This document shows positions 8,196-17,606 of a stretch of 64,000 nucleotides of DNA, one piece after another. The DNA comes from Leptolyngbyaceae cyanobacterium C42_A2020_001 (GTDB lineage Bacteria > Cyanobacteriota > Cyanobacteriia > Leptolyngbyales > Leptolyngbyaceae), in contig JACYLN010000115.1 of NCBI GenBank assembly GCA_015272515.1, forward strand, positions 163,287 to 227,286. Direction: 5' to 3'. Position numbers and translations under genes: made by a program. The notes under the pieces are model-generated. The model had not been told where the DNA came from. It worked only from the letters and a program-made list of their open reading frames with translations, and did no database searches. Within the stretch, counting starts at the first letter, position 1; each line of letters begins with the position of its first letter.

Positions 8196-9050
8196 ATGGA
8201 AACACGGCAAAAGGGGCAACTCAAAGAATGGTTAGCGATCGCGCGTGAGGTGGGTTGGGGGGCTGGCGAAATTCTGCTTAAGGCGGAACACGCCGATTTA
8301 AACATTCAGGATGATGGGGAAGGTCCTGTGACAGCCGCAGATACAGCCGCTAACACCTATATCCTGGAAGGGCTGCAAACCCAGTTGCAAGATCACCATT
8401 TTGCCTATCTCACGGAAGAAACGTTCAAGACTGAGCCAGAAAGTCAGCGTCTGACTGCGCCCTACGTCTGGATTATTGACCCGCTGGATGGCACGAAGGA
8501 ATTCATTCAGCACAGCGGGGAATATGCCGTTCACATCGCGCTTGTGCATCAACATCGCCCAATTCTGGCAGTGGTGGTGCGTCCTGCCGTTGAGAGGCTT
8601 TATTTTGCGTCTCTGGGTGGTGGCGCGTTTGTGGAACAACGGGATGGGACGATCGCTCCCGTGCAAGTTTCCCAACGAACTCAGTTGGATGAGTTGATTG
8701 TGGTAACTAGCCGCAGCCATCGCAGCGATCGCCTGAATCACCTCATGCAGCAATTTCCCTGCCAAACGCAGAAATCCGTGGGCAGTCTGGGCGGCAAGTT
8801 TGCGGCGATCGCTGAGCAAGAAGCCGATGTGTACGTGTCAATTTCTGGCAAATCGGCTCCCAAAGATTGGGACTTAGCCGCACCAGAGTTAATTCTGACA
8901 GAGGCAGGCGGCAAATTTACCCACTTCGACGGCACACCGCTGCTCTACAACCAGGAAGACGTAGCGCAATGGGGCGGCTTGCTCGCCAGTAACGGTCAGC
9001 GCCATGCAGAACTGTGCGCCGCTGCCACCAAGATCTTAGCTGCCTACTGA
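8196..9050 (+). CDS. cysQ: 3'(2'),5'-bisphosphate nucleotidase (CysQ/inositol monophosphatase family)
   Basis: The 284-residue protein is of the Mg-dependent, Li-sensitive phosphatase family. Visible metal-site motifs are GPVTAADTAAN (from 43), the acidic EE around 74-75, DPLDGT (95-100) and WDLAAPELILTEAGG near the C-terminus. The DGT-K-E-F run after the third motif and the KDWDLAAPE form favour CysQ (removal of 3'-phosphate from PAP/PAPS in sulfate assimilation) over a plain inositol monophosphatase. It ends 7 bases inside the convergent methyltransferase gene. The exact substrate is inferred. Confidence 0.88.
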   Translation: METRQKGQLKEWLAIAREVGWGAGEILLKAEHADLNIQDDGEGPVTAADTAANTYILEGLQTQLQDHHFAYLTEETFKTEPESQRLTAPYVWIIDPLDGTKEFIQHSGEYAVHIALVHQHRPILAVVVRPAVERLYFASLGGGAFVEQRDGTIAPVQVSQRTQLDELIVVTSRSHRSDRLNHLMQQFPCQTQKSVGSLGGKFAAIAEQEADVYVSISGKSAPKDWDLAAPELILTEAGGKFTHFDGTPLLYNQEDVAQWGGLLASNGQRHAELCAAATKILAAY

Positions 9051-9691
9051 CGTTGAGCAATGACGGCGTAAAAGGGGTCGCCACCGCCCATTCCCAACCA
9101 TTGCAGCACGGGGGGCGTTTGGGCTTGGCGGGCAATTACTTCTGGTTCTGTAAAGCCGGGAATTGCACGGAAATAGCGTTTCACCAACTCGACTCGGCTG
9201 GCTTCTGATCCGTCTCGCCACGCCGCGATCGCCTTCTGAAAAAACATCCGATTCGAAAAGCTGATAATGGCAACTCCACCCGGTTTCAAAATCCGCTGAA
9301 TCTCCGAAAAAACCGCCTCTGGATACTGGATATACTGCACCGACACCGTGTTCAGCACCGCCTCAAACGATACATCCTCCAGCGGCAGTTTTGGGTCTTG
9401 GTTCAAATTCTGCACAAAGTAATGGTTAAAGCGAGGATTGCGTGCCAGTTCTTCTTGATTTAGCCCGTGCCCTTCCACGTGGGCAAATTCGATTTCATCT
9501 GGCAAATGCGACACCCAACTGCTCATCATGTCGAAAATGCGCGTATCGGGTTTGAGCCGCTCCCGATACAGGTCAGTTAATTGCTGAATAAATCCCTCAT
9601 CCACATGAGTCACAAATCGGGGTGATTCATAGAACGCAGAATCATCAGCGGGGTCAAGTTTTTCGCGTTGGGTGGGGTCAAGAATAATCAT
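9044..9691 (-). CDS. SAM-dependent methyltransferase, class I
   Basis: About 215 residues from the preferred ATG at 9691 (MIILDPTQREKLDP); an in-frame ATG at 9718 would add nine residues of weak character. The core shows DTRIFDMMSSWVSHLP where motif I is expected, so the glycine loop is replaced by a Met/Ser-rich form, and then VSFEAVLNTVSVQYIQYPE and ILKPGGVAIISFSNRMF, clear motif II and III regions. The family is common in cyanobacteria with unknown substrate. Its 3' end overlaps cysQ by 7 bases. Confidence 0.78.
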   Translation of the reverse strand: MIILDPTQREKLDPADDSAFYESPRFVTHVDEGFIQQLTDLYRERLKPDTRIFDMMSSWVSHLPDEIEFAHVEGHGLNQEELARNPRFNHYFVQNLNQDPKLPLEDVSFEAVLNTVSVQYIQYPEAVFSEIQRILKPGGVAIISFSNRMFFQKAIAAWRDGSEASRVELVKRYFRAIPGFTEPEVIARQAQTPPVLQWLGMGGGDPFYAVIAQRQ

Positions 9692-9833
9692 GGTGTTCTG
9701 CAAGCAGGGTGATTGCATCTATAAAGTTATGTTAACAAGTCCTAGGGGATTAGAAATTGTGTTCAGTCCCATAACCAAAGTTTGATGAACATCATCGATT
9801 CTTGTGTCCTCTGACCCTTGCAAAGTGTGTCAT

Positions 9834-9862
9834 CCAGTCTCACACTAATGGTGGGAGACTGG
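9834..9862 (+). promoter_or_regulatory. Hairpin in the glgC leader next to the ribosome-binding site
   Basis: CCAGTCTCACAC (9834-9845) pairs with GTGGGAGACTGG (9851-9862) around a five-base TAATG loop: eleven of twelve positions pair, with one A-G mismatch. The hairpin ends six bases before the GGAGG at 9869-9873 that serves the GTG start at 9880. Its placement suggests a post-transcriptional role, but no U-tract follows, so it is not a standard terminator. Confidence 0.5.
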
Positions 9863-9879
9863 CAGAGTGGAGGTAGTTT

Positions 9880-11175
9880 GTGAAGCAAGTACTATCAATT
9901 ATCCTGGGAGGCGGGGCTGGAACACGGCTGTACCCACTCACGAAATTACGTGCGAAACCGGCAGTGCCATTGGCAAGTAAATATCGCTTAATTGATATTC
10001 CGGTTAGTAATTGCATCAATTCAGAAATCTATAAAATCTATGTTCTAACTCAGTTCAACTCTGCGTCACTAAATCGTCACTTGTCCCGTTCTTATACGTT
10101 TTCGGGGTTTAGTGAAGGATTTGTTGAGGTGTTGGCGGCACAGCAAACCCCGGAGAATCCAAACTGGTTCCAGGGAACTGCTGATGCAGTACGGCAATAT
10201 CTCTGGTTGTTTTTGGAATGGGATGTGGATGAGTACTTGATTCTGTCCGGCGATCATTTGTATCGAATGGATTATCGAGAGTTTATTCAACGCCACCGCG
10301 ATACCAACGCCGACATCACGATTTCGGTTGTTCCAATGGACGATCGCCGCGCGTCAGACTTTGGGTTAATGAAAATTGATGACTCGGGTAGAGTTGTGGA
10401 TTTCAGTGAAAAGCCCAAAGGCGATGCCTTAAAAGCGATGCAGGTAGACACAACCGTTTTAGGCTTGTCGCCAGAGGAGGCAAAACAAAACCCCTACATT
10501 GCCTCTATGGGCATTTACGTGTTCAAGCGGGAAGCCTTGCTGAAACTCCTGAAAGAAGCCCCAGAGCGAACGGACTTTGGTAAGGAAATTATTCCGGCTT
10601 CTTCCGAGAAGTACAACGTTCAGGCTTACTTGTTTAAAGGGTATTGGGAAGACATTGGAACCATCGAAGCCTTCTATGAGGCAAATATGGCACTGACTCA
10701 GCAACCCCGTCCACCCTTTAGCTTTTATGACGAAGGTGCACCCATCTACACGCGCCCGCGCTATCTACCACCCACTAAACTGTTAGACTGTACCATCAAG
10801 GAATCCATCATTGCAGAGGGTTGCCTCTTAAAAGATTGCTCAATTACCCATTCGGTGTTGGGAGTCCGCACACGGGTTGAATCAGGTTGTGTGATTGAAG
10901 ACACGATGATTATGGGGGCAGACTTTTATCAACCGTTGACTGAGCGAGATTCGGGTTCTGGCTGCACTAGCGATAAAGTGCCGCTGGGTATTGGGAAAGA
11001 CACGACTATTCGCCGCGCGATCGTTGATAAAAACGCACGCATTGGCTGCAATGTGCAGATCATCAACAAAGATCACGTTCAAGAAGCTGAACGCGAAAAC
11101 CTGGGATTTTTCATCCGTAGCGGCATTGTGGTGGTAATCAAAGGTGCTACCATTCCCGATGGCATGATTATTTAG
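9880..11175 (+). CDS. glgC: Glucose-1-phosphate adenylyltransferase (ADP-glucose pyrophosphorylase)
   Basis: The 431-residue protein makes ADP-glucose, the glycogen precursor. The N-terminus has [24 protein letters not shown] and [14 protein letters not shown], followed by [14 protein letters not shown], the catalytic [12 protein letters not shown] and [10 protein letters not shown]. The C-terminal part is a beta-helix with the allosteric-site stretch ending [15 protein letters not shown]. The length matches cyanobacterial GlgC. The start is GTG at 9880, supported by GGAGG seven bases upstream and by the family's usual M-K-x-V-L start. A strong leader hairpin lies directly upstream. Confidence 0.97.
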   Translation: MKQVLSIILGGGAGTRLYPLTKLRAKPAVPLASKYRLIDIPVSNCINSEIYKIYVLTQFNSASLNRHLSRSYTFSGFSEGFVEVLAAQQTPENPNWFQGTADAVRQYLWLFLEWDVDEYLILSGDHLYRMDYREFIQRHRDTNADITISVVPMDDRRASDFGLMKIDDSGRVVDFSEKPKGDALKAMQVDTTVLGLSPEEAKQNPYIASMGIYVFKREALLKLLKEAPERTDFGKEIIPASSEKYNVQAYLFKGYWEDIGTIEAFYEANMALTQQPRPPFSFYDEGAPIYTRPRYLPPTKLLDCTIKESIIAEGCLLKDCSITHSVLGVRTRVESGCVIEDTMIMGADFYQPLTERDSGSGCTSDKVPLGIGKDTTIRRAIVDKNARIGCNVQIINKDHVQEAERENLGFFIRSGIVVVIKGATIPDGMII

Positions 11176-11226
11176 AAGAGAATAAACAGTAGAGCTATCT
11201 TTCTGCATTTCTCTTTTTCGTTTGTC

Positions 11227-11739
11227 ATGGCACGTTTGTTGCTGTTAATTGGGTTACCCGGTAGCGGTAAATCAACTCTGGCAAAAGAGCTTATACAAAA
11301 CTGCCCGGAGCATCGGCTTATTTCTACCGATGCTATCCGGGCAGAACTGTATGGCGATGAAAATGTTCAAGGTTCCTGGTTGGTAGTTTGGCGGGAGGTG
11401 GAGCAACAGTTTTGCCAGGCGGTGCAGCATATTCGGACAGGAAAAGCGTCCGAGGCAATTTATGACGCAACCAATGTGGTGAGGAAGCAACGACGGCAGG
11501 CGATCGCGCTGGCTCGTGCCTCTGGATTTACTCACATCACTGGACTCTGGTTGAATACCCCCATCTGGTTATGTATAGATCGGAATAGACAACGCGATCG
11601 CCAGGTGCCTAAGGAGGTGATTTACCGGATGAATCGTCGCCTCTGTGGTGCGCCGCCTTCAATGCAGGAGGGGATGGATGAGTTAGTGGTATTGAGTAAT
11701 GGGTTAATCGCAGGGAAAAGTTCGGAAATTGCGGATTGA
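11227..11739 (+). CDS. P-loop kinase/ATPase of the AAA_33 (polynucleotide kinase-like) group
   Basis: The 170-residue protein opens with LLLLIGLPGSGKSTLAKELI (Walker A at residues 9-17). ISTDAIRAELYGDE and YDATNVVRKQRRQAI follow, the pattern of the T4 polynucleotide kinase 5'-kinase/zeta-toxin-like P-loop group, with a basic lid region (CIDRNRQRDRQVP). It probably transfers phosphate from ATP to a small or nucleic-acid substrate that cannot be named. It begins 51 bases after glgC on the same strand and may be read through from it. Confidence 0.8.
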   Translation: MARLLLLIGLPGSGKSTLAKELIQNCPEHRLISTDAIRAELYGDENVQGSWLVVWREVEQQFCQAVQHIRTGKASEAIYDATNVVRKQRRQAIALARASGFTHITGLWLNTPIWLCIDRNRQRDRQVPKEVIYRMNRRLCGAPPSMQEGMDELVVLSNGLIAGKSSEIAD

Positions 11740-11865
11740 AAGTGCTTTGAGCCGAACTGAGGAAGGGAGAAGTTTTTGTTAGTGTTAAATTACGGTCGGT
11801 CACAATCTAAGTAGCTGGAATCGTTAAAGTCGATCGCTTATACAAAAGGTTAGAGGTGAGAGTTA

Positions 11866-12849
11866 ATGGCTGCGACTGATTTTAAGGACTACTACACAAT
11901 TTTGGGAGTGAGTAAGTCGGCGGATGCAGATGAGATAAAAAAAGCCTTCCGTAAACTTGCCCGTAAGTATCATCCAGACATGAATCCTGGTGATCGCGCA
12001 GCAGAAGCCAAATTCAAAGAAATTAACGAAGCCTACGAGGTCTTGTCTGACCCAGACAAACGCCGCAAATATGACCAGTTTGGGCAATATTGGCGACAAG
12101 CAGATCAGGCGCGATCGTCCCCCTTCAACAATTCCAATGTAGACTTCGATGGCTTTGAGTTTGGTCGCTACGGCAGCTTTGAAGATTTCATTAACGAATT
12201 GCTGGGTCGAATGGGCAGCACGCCTGGCGCAGGAACGTCCCAAACTCGCTATCGCACGTCTACATCCACCGATTTCCGCGATCCAGGGTTTGGTTCTACC
12301 GCTGCTGCCGGATTGGACAGTGAAGCGACAATCACGCTGACTCTTTCTGAAGCCTTTAATGGCGTACAAAAACGGCTACAAGTGGGTAGTGAAGTGATTG
12401 ATGTTCGCATTCCGCCCGGAGCCAAGCCTGGAAGCCGAATTCGAGTGCGGGGTAAAGGGCGCTTCAGTCCTTACTACACCAGTCAACGGGGAGACTTATA
12501 TCTCATCGTGGAAATTACGCCCCATCCCTTTTTCCAGTTTGAGGGTGACAATTTAGTGTGTGAAATACCAATTACCCCGGATGAAGCCGCTTTGGGTGCT
12601 CAGGTGGAAGTTCCTACACCAGATGGTTCTGTGACGGTCAGCATTCCCCCTGGCATTCGTTCGGGACAATCCTTGCGGTTGCGGGGCAAAGGTTGGAAGA
12701 GTCCCAAAGGCGATCGCGGTGATCAAATGATAAAAGTGATCATCACAGCTCCCAAAGAACTTACCCCAACGGAGCGAGAGCTATACGAAAAAATTCGGGC
12801 AAATCGCAGCTTTAATCCGCGATCGCACCTCAAGGGAGTGCGGCTGTAG
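11866..12849 (+). CDS. DnaJ-type (CbpA-like) co-chaperone
   Basis: The 327-residue protein has an N-terminal J domain (residues about 6-70) with the HPD motif at 36-38 ([10 protein letters not shown]), needed to stimulate Hsp70 ATPase. A Gly/Ser/Phe-containing linker follows, then a DnaJ C-terminal client-binding region (about 150-310: [40 protein letters not shown]). There is no CxxCxGxG zinc-finger repeat, so it is a type II/CbpA-like protein, not DnaJ itself. GAGGTGAGAG lies just upstream of the ATG. Confidence 0.92.
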   Translation: MAATDFKDYYTILGVSKSADADEIKKAFRKLARKYHPDMNPGDRAAEAKFKEINEAYEVLSDPDKRRKYDQFGQYWRQADQARSSPFNNSNVDFDGFEFGRYGSFEDFINELLGRMGSTPGAGTSQTRYRTSTSTDFRDPGFGSTAAAGLDSEATITLTLSEAFNGVQKRLQVGSEVIDVRIPPGAKPGSRIRVRGKGRFSPYYTSQRGDLYLIVEITPHPFFQFEGDNLVCEIPITPDEAALGAQVEVPTPDGSVTVSIPPGIRSGQSLRLRGKGWKSPKGDRGDQMIKVIITAPKELTPTERELYEKIRANRSFNPRSHLKGVRL

Positions 12850-12920
12850 AGTAGGGGAATGGGGAGGTGAGTAGGTGGATGTTCACTCACTCCTCTACTC
12901 ATCCACTCCCCCTTTCCCTA
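12850..12920. repeat. Purine/pyrimidine palindromic repeat between convergent genes
   Basis: A purine-rich arm (TAGGGGAATGGGGAGGTGAG, from 12852) faces a pyrimidine-rich arm ending at about 12920 (ATCCACTCCCCCTTTCCCTA). The arms are imperfectly complementary, and the centre contains GTTCACTCACTCC. It separates the DnaJ-like gene from the convergent DUF4168 gene and could terminate both transcripts. Related elements occur near 37.4 kb and 45.7 kb. Confidence 0.55.
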
Positions 12921-13322
12921 ACGCGGGCATTCCTTCGGCTTTGGGTTTTGCTGACAGTAGCGGGTAATTTCGTTGAATTTGGGAACGGACATCCCATTGC
13001 GGGTAATAATGTCGCGGGAGGTGTTTTCAAAGCGATTGCAGATCTCCTGCACCCGCTGGGGATTGTCTCGGCGCTGGCACACGTTTTCAGGAACGCTACC
13101 ACCCAAAATTTGTTTTACTTCAGCATAGTCTTGCATTCGCTGTTGCTCAATCTGGCGGGCAACTCTGGTGTATTGCATCATGTCGCCAGGAGCTTGTGCC
13201 CGAACTACTTCAGATACCAACACTCCAGATACTAAACCCAGTACAGACAAGCTGCTAACTAGCAGCGATTGAACTCGTGGACGATTAGGGGAAAACCGTA
13301 AAGCAATTGAAAAATTCATCAT
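12918..13322 (-). CDS. DUF4168-type secreted protein
   Basis: The 134-residue protein starts MMNFSIALRFSPNRPR, with a basic N-region, a hydrophobic core (about 18-38, SLLVSSLSVLGLVSGVLVSE) and a likely cleavage after VVRAQA near residue 43, so it should be exported to the periplasm or lumen. The mature part is helical and charged, with two cysteine-containing segments (PENVCQRRDNPQRVQEICNR and YCQQNPKPKEC) that could form disulfides. This matches the DUF4168 pattern of helical secreted proteins. Function is unknown. It converges on the DnaJ-like gene across a palindromic repeat. Confidence 0.72.
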   Translation of the reverse strand: MMNFSIALRFSPNRPRVQSLLVSSLSVLGLVSGVLVSEVVRAQAPGDMMQYTRVARQIEQQRMQDYAEVKQILGGSVPENVCQRRDNPQRVQEICNRFENTSRDIITRNGMSVPKFNEITRYCQQNPKPKECPR

Positions 13323-13481
13323 GGTTGCGGATTTGACGCGAATGTAACTAGCACAACAAGGGTATTTAAAGGATTTGAATTATTTTAAGGGCGATAAGTT
13401 CCAGGAATGGAAATGTTTTTTGCAGAAAAGGGACTTGTCACTCATCACTTTTTACTATCTATTATTTGGGACTAATCCTTG

Positions 13482-14468
13482 CTACCGCTTCCGGCATAGC
13501 TCACATAACTGTATAACTTTTGTTTGAAGACTAATCAAATCATCTGCACCCCGCTTCAGATCAGCTTCTAGCTCCAGCAGCATGGGGAGCGTTTGCAGCA
13601 GTGAGGAGGATGACAAAGACTGAGTTTCCTGTTTTAGAAAATAAAGGCGCTTAGGATTGCCGATTTCTGCCGCTTGAGCGATCGCAGTTTCATCTCGCTC
13701 TCCCGACTCCACCATTAGTTTGACCCACGTCCAGGTGCGAAACTGCCCTACCAAACTGCTGACAATTCGCAGGGCTGGTTCATTTTGACGCAGCAGTTCA
13801 GCCACCAGTTCCAGCGCTTCTGCCGTCTCCCCCTGCCGAATGGCTGCCCCCAACTTGAAGGAACTTTGGGTACTGGCAGTGACGAGCGCCGCGACATCGG
13901 TTTCAGTCAGCGATCGCGCAGTTTTACCCGCATACAATCGCAGTTTCTCCAATTCACTGTAAAGCTGTCGGGTGTCGTTCCCCAGCGCTTCTGCTAAAAG
14001 ATCGATCGCCGCTGGAGTCAGCTTCACGCCAATCTCTTGAGCAACCTGCCGCACGTTTTTAGCCACCAAATCGGTTTTCCAGGCGGGAATCAGGGCAAAC
14101 TCGCGAATCTCTGCATGTTTCTGCAAGAGCTTGGTCGATTTCAACCGACTATCGGGCTTGCTACTACTGGTCATCAATAGAGTGGTGCTATCGGGTAGAG
14201 CGGGCAACGTGCGCTCCAATTCACTCAGTTGATCTTCAGAACAGCGCTGGCAGAGAGGAGTGTCTACCAACCAAACTAGCCGCCCTCCAGCACCAAAGGG
14301 TGGAGTCAGGGCTTGATTCAACGCTTGAGTAACGGCATCTGGTTGCTCGGCAGCAATTTTGTCGTAATTAAATGACTCCCAGGCAGCATCTAGCACGGTT
14401 TGGCGTAGCGCCGTCACTGCATGGGCGATCGCAAAGTCATCATTTCCCCAATAAATGTAGATTGGCAT
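13482..14468 (-). CDS. holA: DNA polymerase III subunit delta
   Basis: About 328 residues from MPIYIYWGNDDFAI, the usual start for this subunit; an upstream ATG at 14492 would add eight untypical residues. Delta opens the sliding clamp in the clamp-loader complex. Visible are the N-terminal YWGNDDFAIAHAV, then LVWLVDTPLCQRC, the Ser/Lys-rich LLMTSSSKPDSRLKSTKLL (degenerate nucleotide region), and the C-terminal helical collar (LELVAELLRQNEPALRIVSSLVGQFRTW). Domain order and length are those of bacterial HolA. Confidence 0.93.
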   Translation of the reverse strand: MPIYIYWGNDDFAIAHAVTALRQTVLDAAWESFNYDKIAAEQPDAVTQALNQALTPPFGAGGRLVWLVDTPLCQRCSEDQLSELERTLPALPDSTTLLMTSSSKPDSRLKSTKLLQKHAEIREFALIPAWKTDLVAKNVRQVAQEIGVKLTPAAIDLLAEALGNDTRQLYSELEKLRLYAGKTARSLTETDVAALVTASTQSSFKLGAAIRQGETAEALELVAELLRQNEPALRIVSSLVGQFRTWTWVKLMVESGERDETAIAQAAEIGNPKRLYFLKQETQSLSSSSLLQTLPMLLELEADLKRGADDLISLQTKVIQLCELCRKR

Positions 14469-14669
14469 CTTAGACAACCGTCTGACCAACAAGGTAATTG
14501 TATTGTCCTGTTAATCCTGGCAGACTAAAAGTGAAGTCATGGGGATCAGCTAAATTTGGCATGACGACGATGATCCCCAATTTGTTATGGTGTGAGGACA
14601 CGGATGAAATTCCCTTTAAGACAATTGCAGTCGTAAGATTGATAAACCTACTTACTGAGGTACTCAAGA

Positions 14670-15455
14670 TTGGACGAGAACTTTCAGACCTACCTGAACC
14701 GGGCAATGCGGATGACATTGCCGGAAACTTACCGCTCTCAAGTGCAGCATATCCAGGAGTCGCCAAAATATGAGCTGCATCCAGGAAAGGGGCTGGAGGC
14801 ATTGCCGTTTCCTGGATACACGATTATTACTCCACCGGGCGGCGAGGATGATGCTGAGAATCAAGGGCTTTTCACGTTCCTGGAAGGATTTCAGCAGCAA
14901 CTTGTTCAGCATTTAGGCTCTGAAGTATTTGCACCCGTTCCGTCCTCCAGCTTCCACATCACGCTAGCCGACTTGATCTGGAATGGATCGTTTCGCCACG
15001 CGACTGAGGATGCCTCCTTTGAGGTCCAACTCCGCGATCGCATTCAGCAAATTTTTCAGGAATGTGAACCGCTTAGCGAAGGTAAACCCATTCGGTTCCA
15101 GGCATTGGGCTTAATGGTAATGACTCGCGCGCTCGCAATTTGTCTTGCTCCTGTTGAGGAATATTCCTACGAGCGAATTCTTAAGTTTCGGCGAGCGATC
15201 TATCAAAACCGGGGGTTGATTGGGCTGGGGATCGAGCAGCAATACTATTTCACCCCACACATTACATTGGGCTACTTCGGTACAGCCCCATCCACAGAAC
15301 AGCGCCCCCAATTGGGTGAAATTTTTGTTAATCTCAACCAGCAATGGTTAGACCGGGAACCGCAAATGTATAGCGTCTCTCGTGCAGAACTTCGCAAGTT
15401 TGATGATATGACGCGTTACTACCGGGAACCGGATTGGGCAGTTTTTAAGTTCTGA
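14670..15455 (+). CDS. DUF1868-type 2H phosphoesterase-like protein
   Basis: The 261-residue protein carries two H-x-T-type motifs, H96 in SSSFHITLADL and H197 in FTPHITLGYFG, about 100 residues apart. This is the signature of the 2H phosphoesterase/2'-5' RNA ligase-like fold, and the flanking sequence fits DUF1868. Members may hydrolyse cyclic or 2',5'-phosphodiester bonds; the substrate is unknown. The proposed start is TTG at 14670 preceded by GAGG at about 14656, so the N-terminus is uncertain. It stands just ahead of the cobalamin pair, 23 bases before cobH. Confidence 0.72.
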   Translation: MDENFQTYLNRAMRMTLPETYRSQVQHIQESPKYELHPGKGLEALPFPGYTIITPPGGEDDAENQGLFTFLEGFQQQLVQHLGSEVFAPVPSSSFHITLADLIWNGSFRHATEDASFEVQLRDRIQQIFQECEPLSEGKPIRFQALGLMVMTRALAICLAPVEEYSYERILKFRRAIYQNRGLIGLGIEQQYYFTPHITLGYFGTAPSTEQRPQLGEIFVNLNQQWLDREPQMYSVSRAELRKFDDMTRYYREPDWAVFKF

Positions 15456-15478
15456 GAATCAAGTTTTGGTTTACGGAT

Positions 15479-16081
15479 GTGGAGATTCACCCCATCATGG
15501 TGCAAAGTTTTGCGGTGATTGATCGCGAAATTGGTGCACACTCATTTAGTCCAGCCGAGTATGCAGTCGTGCGGCGAGTCATTCACTCCACGGCTGATTT
15601 TGAGTTCAAGGATCTGGTTCGGTTCAGCCCGGGTGCAATTGCAGGCGCGATCGCTGCCTTGAAGCAGCAAACTCCCATTGTGACCGATGTAAGCATGGTG
15701 AAACATGGCATCAGCACTGTAGTAGGGCAGACCTTTCAAAATCCGGTGATCAGCGCAATTGAGCAGGCTAACGTTGCCCTGCCAGGGAAAACCCGCACAG
15801 AAACGGGAATTTTAAAGTGCCTGGAACACTACCCGGAGGCAATTTACGCGATCGGCAACGCACCCACCGCCCTTTTAGCCCTGTGCCAGCAGGTATCGGC
15901 AACTTGCCAGCCCGCATTAGTGATTGGAGCGCCCGTTGGCTTTATTGCAGTTGAAGAATCAAAAGTAGCATTGGCAACCACTTCCATTCCGCAAATCCGG
16001 GTAGAGGGGCGCAAAGGGGGATCAGCCGTTGCCGCAGCAATTGTGAATGCGCTGTTGGTTTTGGCGTGGCAGGAGCCATGA
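15479..16081 (+). CDS. cobH: Precorrin-8X methylmutase
   Basis: The 200-residue protein moves the C11 methyl to C12 to give hydrogenobyrinate (or the cobalt form) in cobalamin synthesis. Seen are SFAVIDREIGAHSFSPAEYA, VVRRVIHSTADFEF (H36, the catalytic histidine position), TDVSMVKHGIS and IGAPVGFIAVEESK, all characteristic CobH/CbiC blocks. The start is GTG at 15479, giving MEIHP, which matches the M-E-x-H start common in cyanobacterial members; a nearby ATG at 15477 is in another frame. Its stop overlaps the next gene's ATG by four bases, so the two are coupled. Confidence 0.95.
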   Translation: MEIHPIMVQSFAVIDREIGAHSFSPAEYAVVRRVIHSTADFEFKDLVRFSPGAIAGAIAALKQQTPIVTDVSMVKHGISTVVGQTFQNPVISAIEQANVALPGKTRTETGILKCLEHYPEAIYAIGNAPTALLALCQQVSATCQPALVIGAPVGFIAVEESKVALATTSIPQIRVEGRKGGSAVAAAIVNALLVLAWQEP

Positions 16082-17370
16082 TTCATGTGGTAGGGATTGG
16101 GTTAGAGGGAACCACTGGACTGACCGAGCCGATTCAGGTGCTGATTGAGCAGGCAACGCTATTAGTTGGCAGTGCTCGTCATCTTAACTACGTTTCAAAT
16201 CATTCATGCCCGCGAGTGGTACTGGGCGATTTGGGTGCAGCGATCGAGCAAATTCGCCAACATTTGTCTCTCGATCAAGCATCTTTGCCATCTGCCGCTC
16301 AACCCCTGGTAATAGTTCTAACATCGGGCGATCCCCTATTTTTTGGGTTGGGGCGTTTGCTCCTAGCCGAGTTTCCTGCCGATCAATTAACCTTTCATCC
16401 CCACCTTAGTTCCATTCAATTAGCCTTTAGTCGAGTCAAACTTCCCTGGCAGGATGCGCGCGTGGTGAGTGCTCACGGACGATCGCCGGAAAATTTGATA
16501 CACGCCCTGCAACAAGGGGCAGAGACAATGGCAGTGCTAACAGACGGAACCTCGACTCCTGCAGCGATCGCCCAACTACTGCAAGCGCTGGATTTACCTA
16601 CACGCTATCGCATCTGGGTGTGTGAGAACCTGGGCGGAAGCGATGAGCGGGTGACTGAAACGACGGATTGGGCAACTTTGGCAGACCAATCCTTTGCGCC
16701 GCTGAATGTGGTGATTTTGAAACGGTTAGACGATTCTCCTGCGTTGCGGTTAGACACTTTGCCCTTGATGGGAATTCCCGACCAGGCATTTTTGAGCTTT
16801 CGCGATCGCCCTGGTTTAATGACCAAACGGGAAGTACGGACGTTGGCACTGGGAGAATTGGCGCTGCAACCCGATCAAATTGTTTGGGATATTGGCGCAG
16901 GTACCGGGTCAGTGTCAATTGAAATCGCCCGCCTGTGCCCTGGTTCTACCATTTATGCGATTGAAAAAACAGCCGCAGGGGTGGCACTGATTCAACAAAA
17001 TTGCCAACGGTTTCAGGTTGAAAATGTGCAACTCATCCATGGAGCCGCACCAGCCGCCTTAACCTCATTACCTGCTCCTGACCGAGTTTTTATTGGCGGT
17101 AGTGGTGGCAATTTGAACCCTATCTTGAATGCCTGTGCAGAACGATTAGTCAGAAACGGACGCATCGTAATCGCGATCGCCACGATAGAACATTTGACAA
17201 CTGTCTTTAATTGGCTGACGACCCACACAACCAGCGGCGATCGATGGAGTCATCACCTTCTACAAGTGAATCTTTCTCGCGCTGTTCCAGTTTCATTATT
17301 AACTCGACTGTCACCATTGAATCCCGTCACCATCATCACTCTAGAACGCGGCTTACCAAGCAGCATCTAA
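16078..17370 (+). CDS. cbiET: Precorrin-6Y C5,15-methyltransferase (decarboxylating), CbiE-CbiT fusion
   Basis: About 430 residues from MIHVVGIGLEG at 16078; a reading from 16066 would add four residues inside cobH. The N-terminal half (about 1-200) is a CbiE tetrapyrrole methylase (VVGIGLEGTTGLTE, LTSGDPLFFGLGRLL, VSAHGRSPENLIHAL). The C-terminal half (about 215-420) is CbiT, a Rossmann methyltransferase with VWDIGAGTGSVSIEIARL, also known as CobL in fused form. It methylates C5 and C15 and decarboxylates the acetate side chain. An ATGA overlap joins it to cobH in a two-gene cobalamin unit. Confidence 0.94.
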   Translation: MIHVVGIGLEGTTGLTEPIQVLIEQATLLVGSARHLNYVSNHSCPRVVLGDLGAAIEQIRQHLSLDQASLPSAAQPLVIVLTSGDPLFFGLGRLLLAEFPADQLTFHPHLSSIQLAFSRVKLPWQDARVVSAHGRSPENLIHALQQGAETMAVLTDGTSTPAAIAQLLQALDLPTRYRIWVCENLGGSDERVTETTDWATLADQSFAPLNVVILKRLDDSPALRLDTLPLMGIPDQAFLSFRDRPGLMTKREVRTLALGELALQPDQIVWDIGAGTGSVSIEIARLCPGSTIYAIEKTAAGVALIQQNCQRFQVENVQLIHGAAPAALTSLPAPDRVFIGGSGGNLNPILNACAERLVRNGRIVIAIATIEHLTTVFNWLTTHTTSGDRWSHHLLQVNLSRAVPVSLLTRLSPLNPVTIITLERGLPSSI

Positions 17371-17606
17371 ATGAAAGTGAATCACACATAGAACCCATGA
17401 ATGCCACCGTTCGACTGGCATCATACCGAAGCCACAACGCATCAAACCTTTGAGTAGCACGAATTACACTTTAGCTCAACCATCCGGCAAACCAATCAGA
17501 TTCCAAAACTCCAAAATCGATACCAACGCTCTTTTAACAAGCTAAATAATCAGAGTATGGTTCTGTTTTGAAACCACGAAAGGACACAAAAACCGCCCCG
17601 CAAACG

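Noticed and set aside
14498..14773. 91-codon plus-strand frame before the DUF1868 gene
   Set aside because: It overlaps the start of the better-supported DUF1868 gene in another frame and resembles no known protein.
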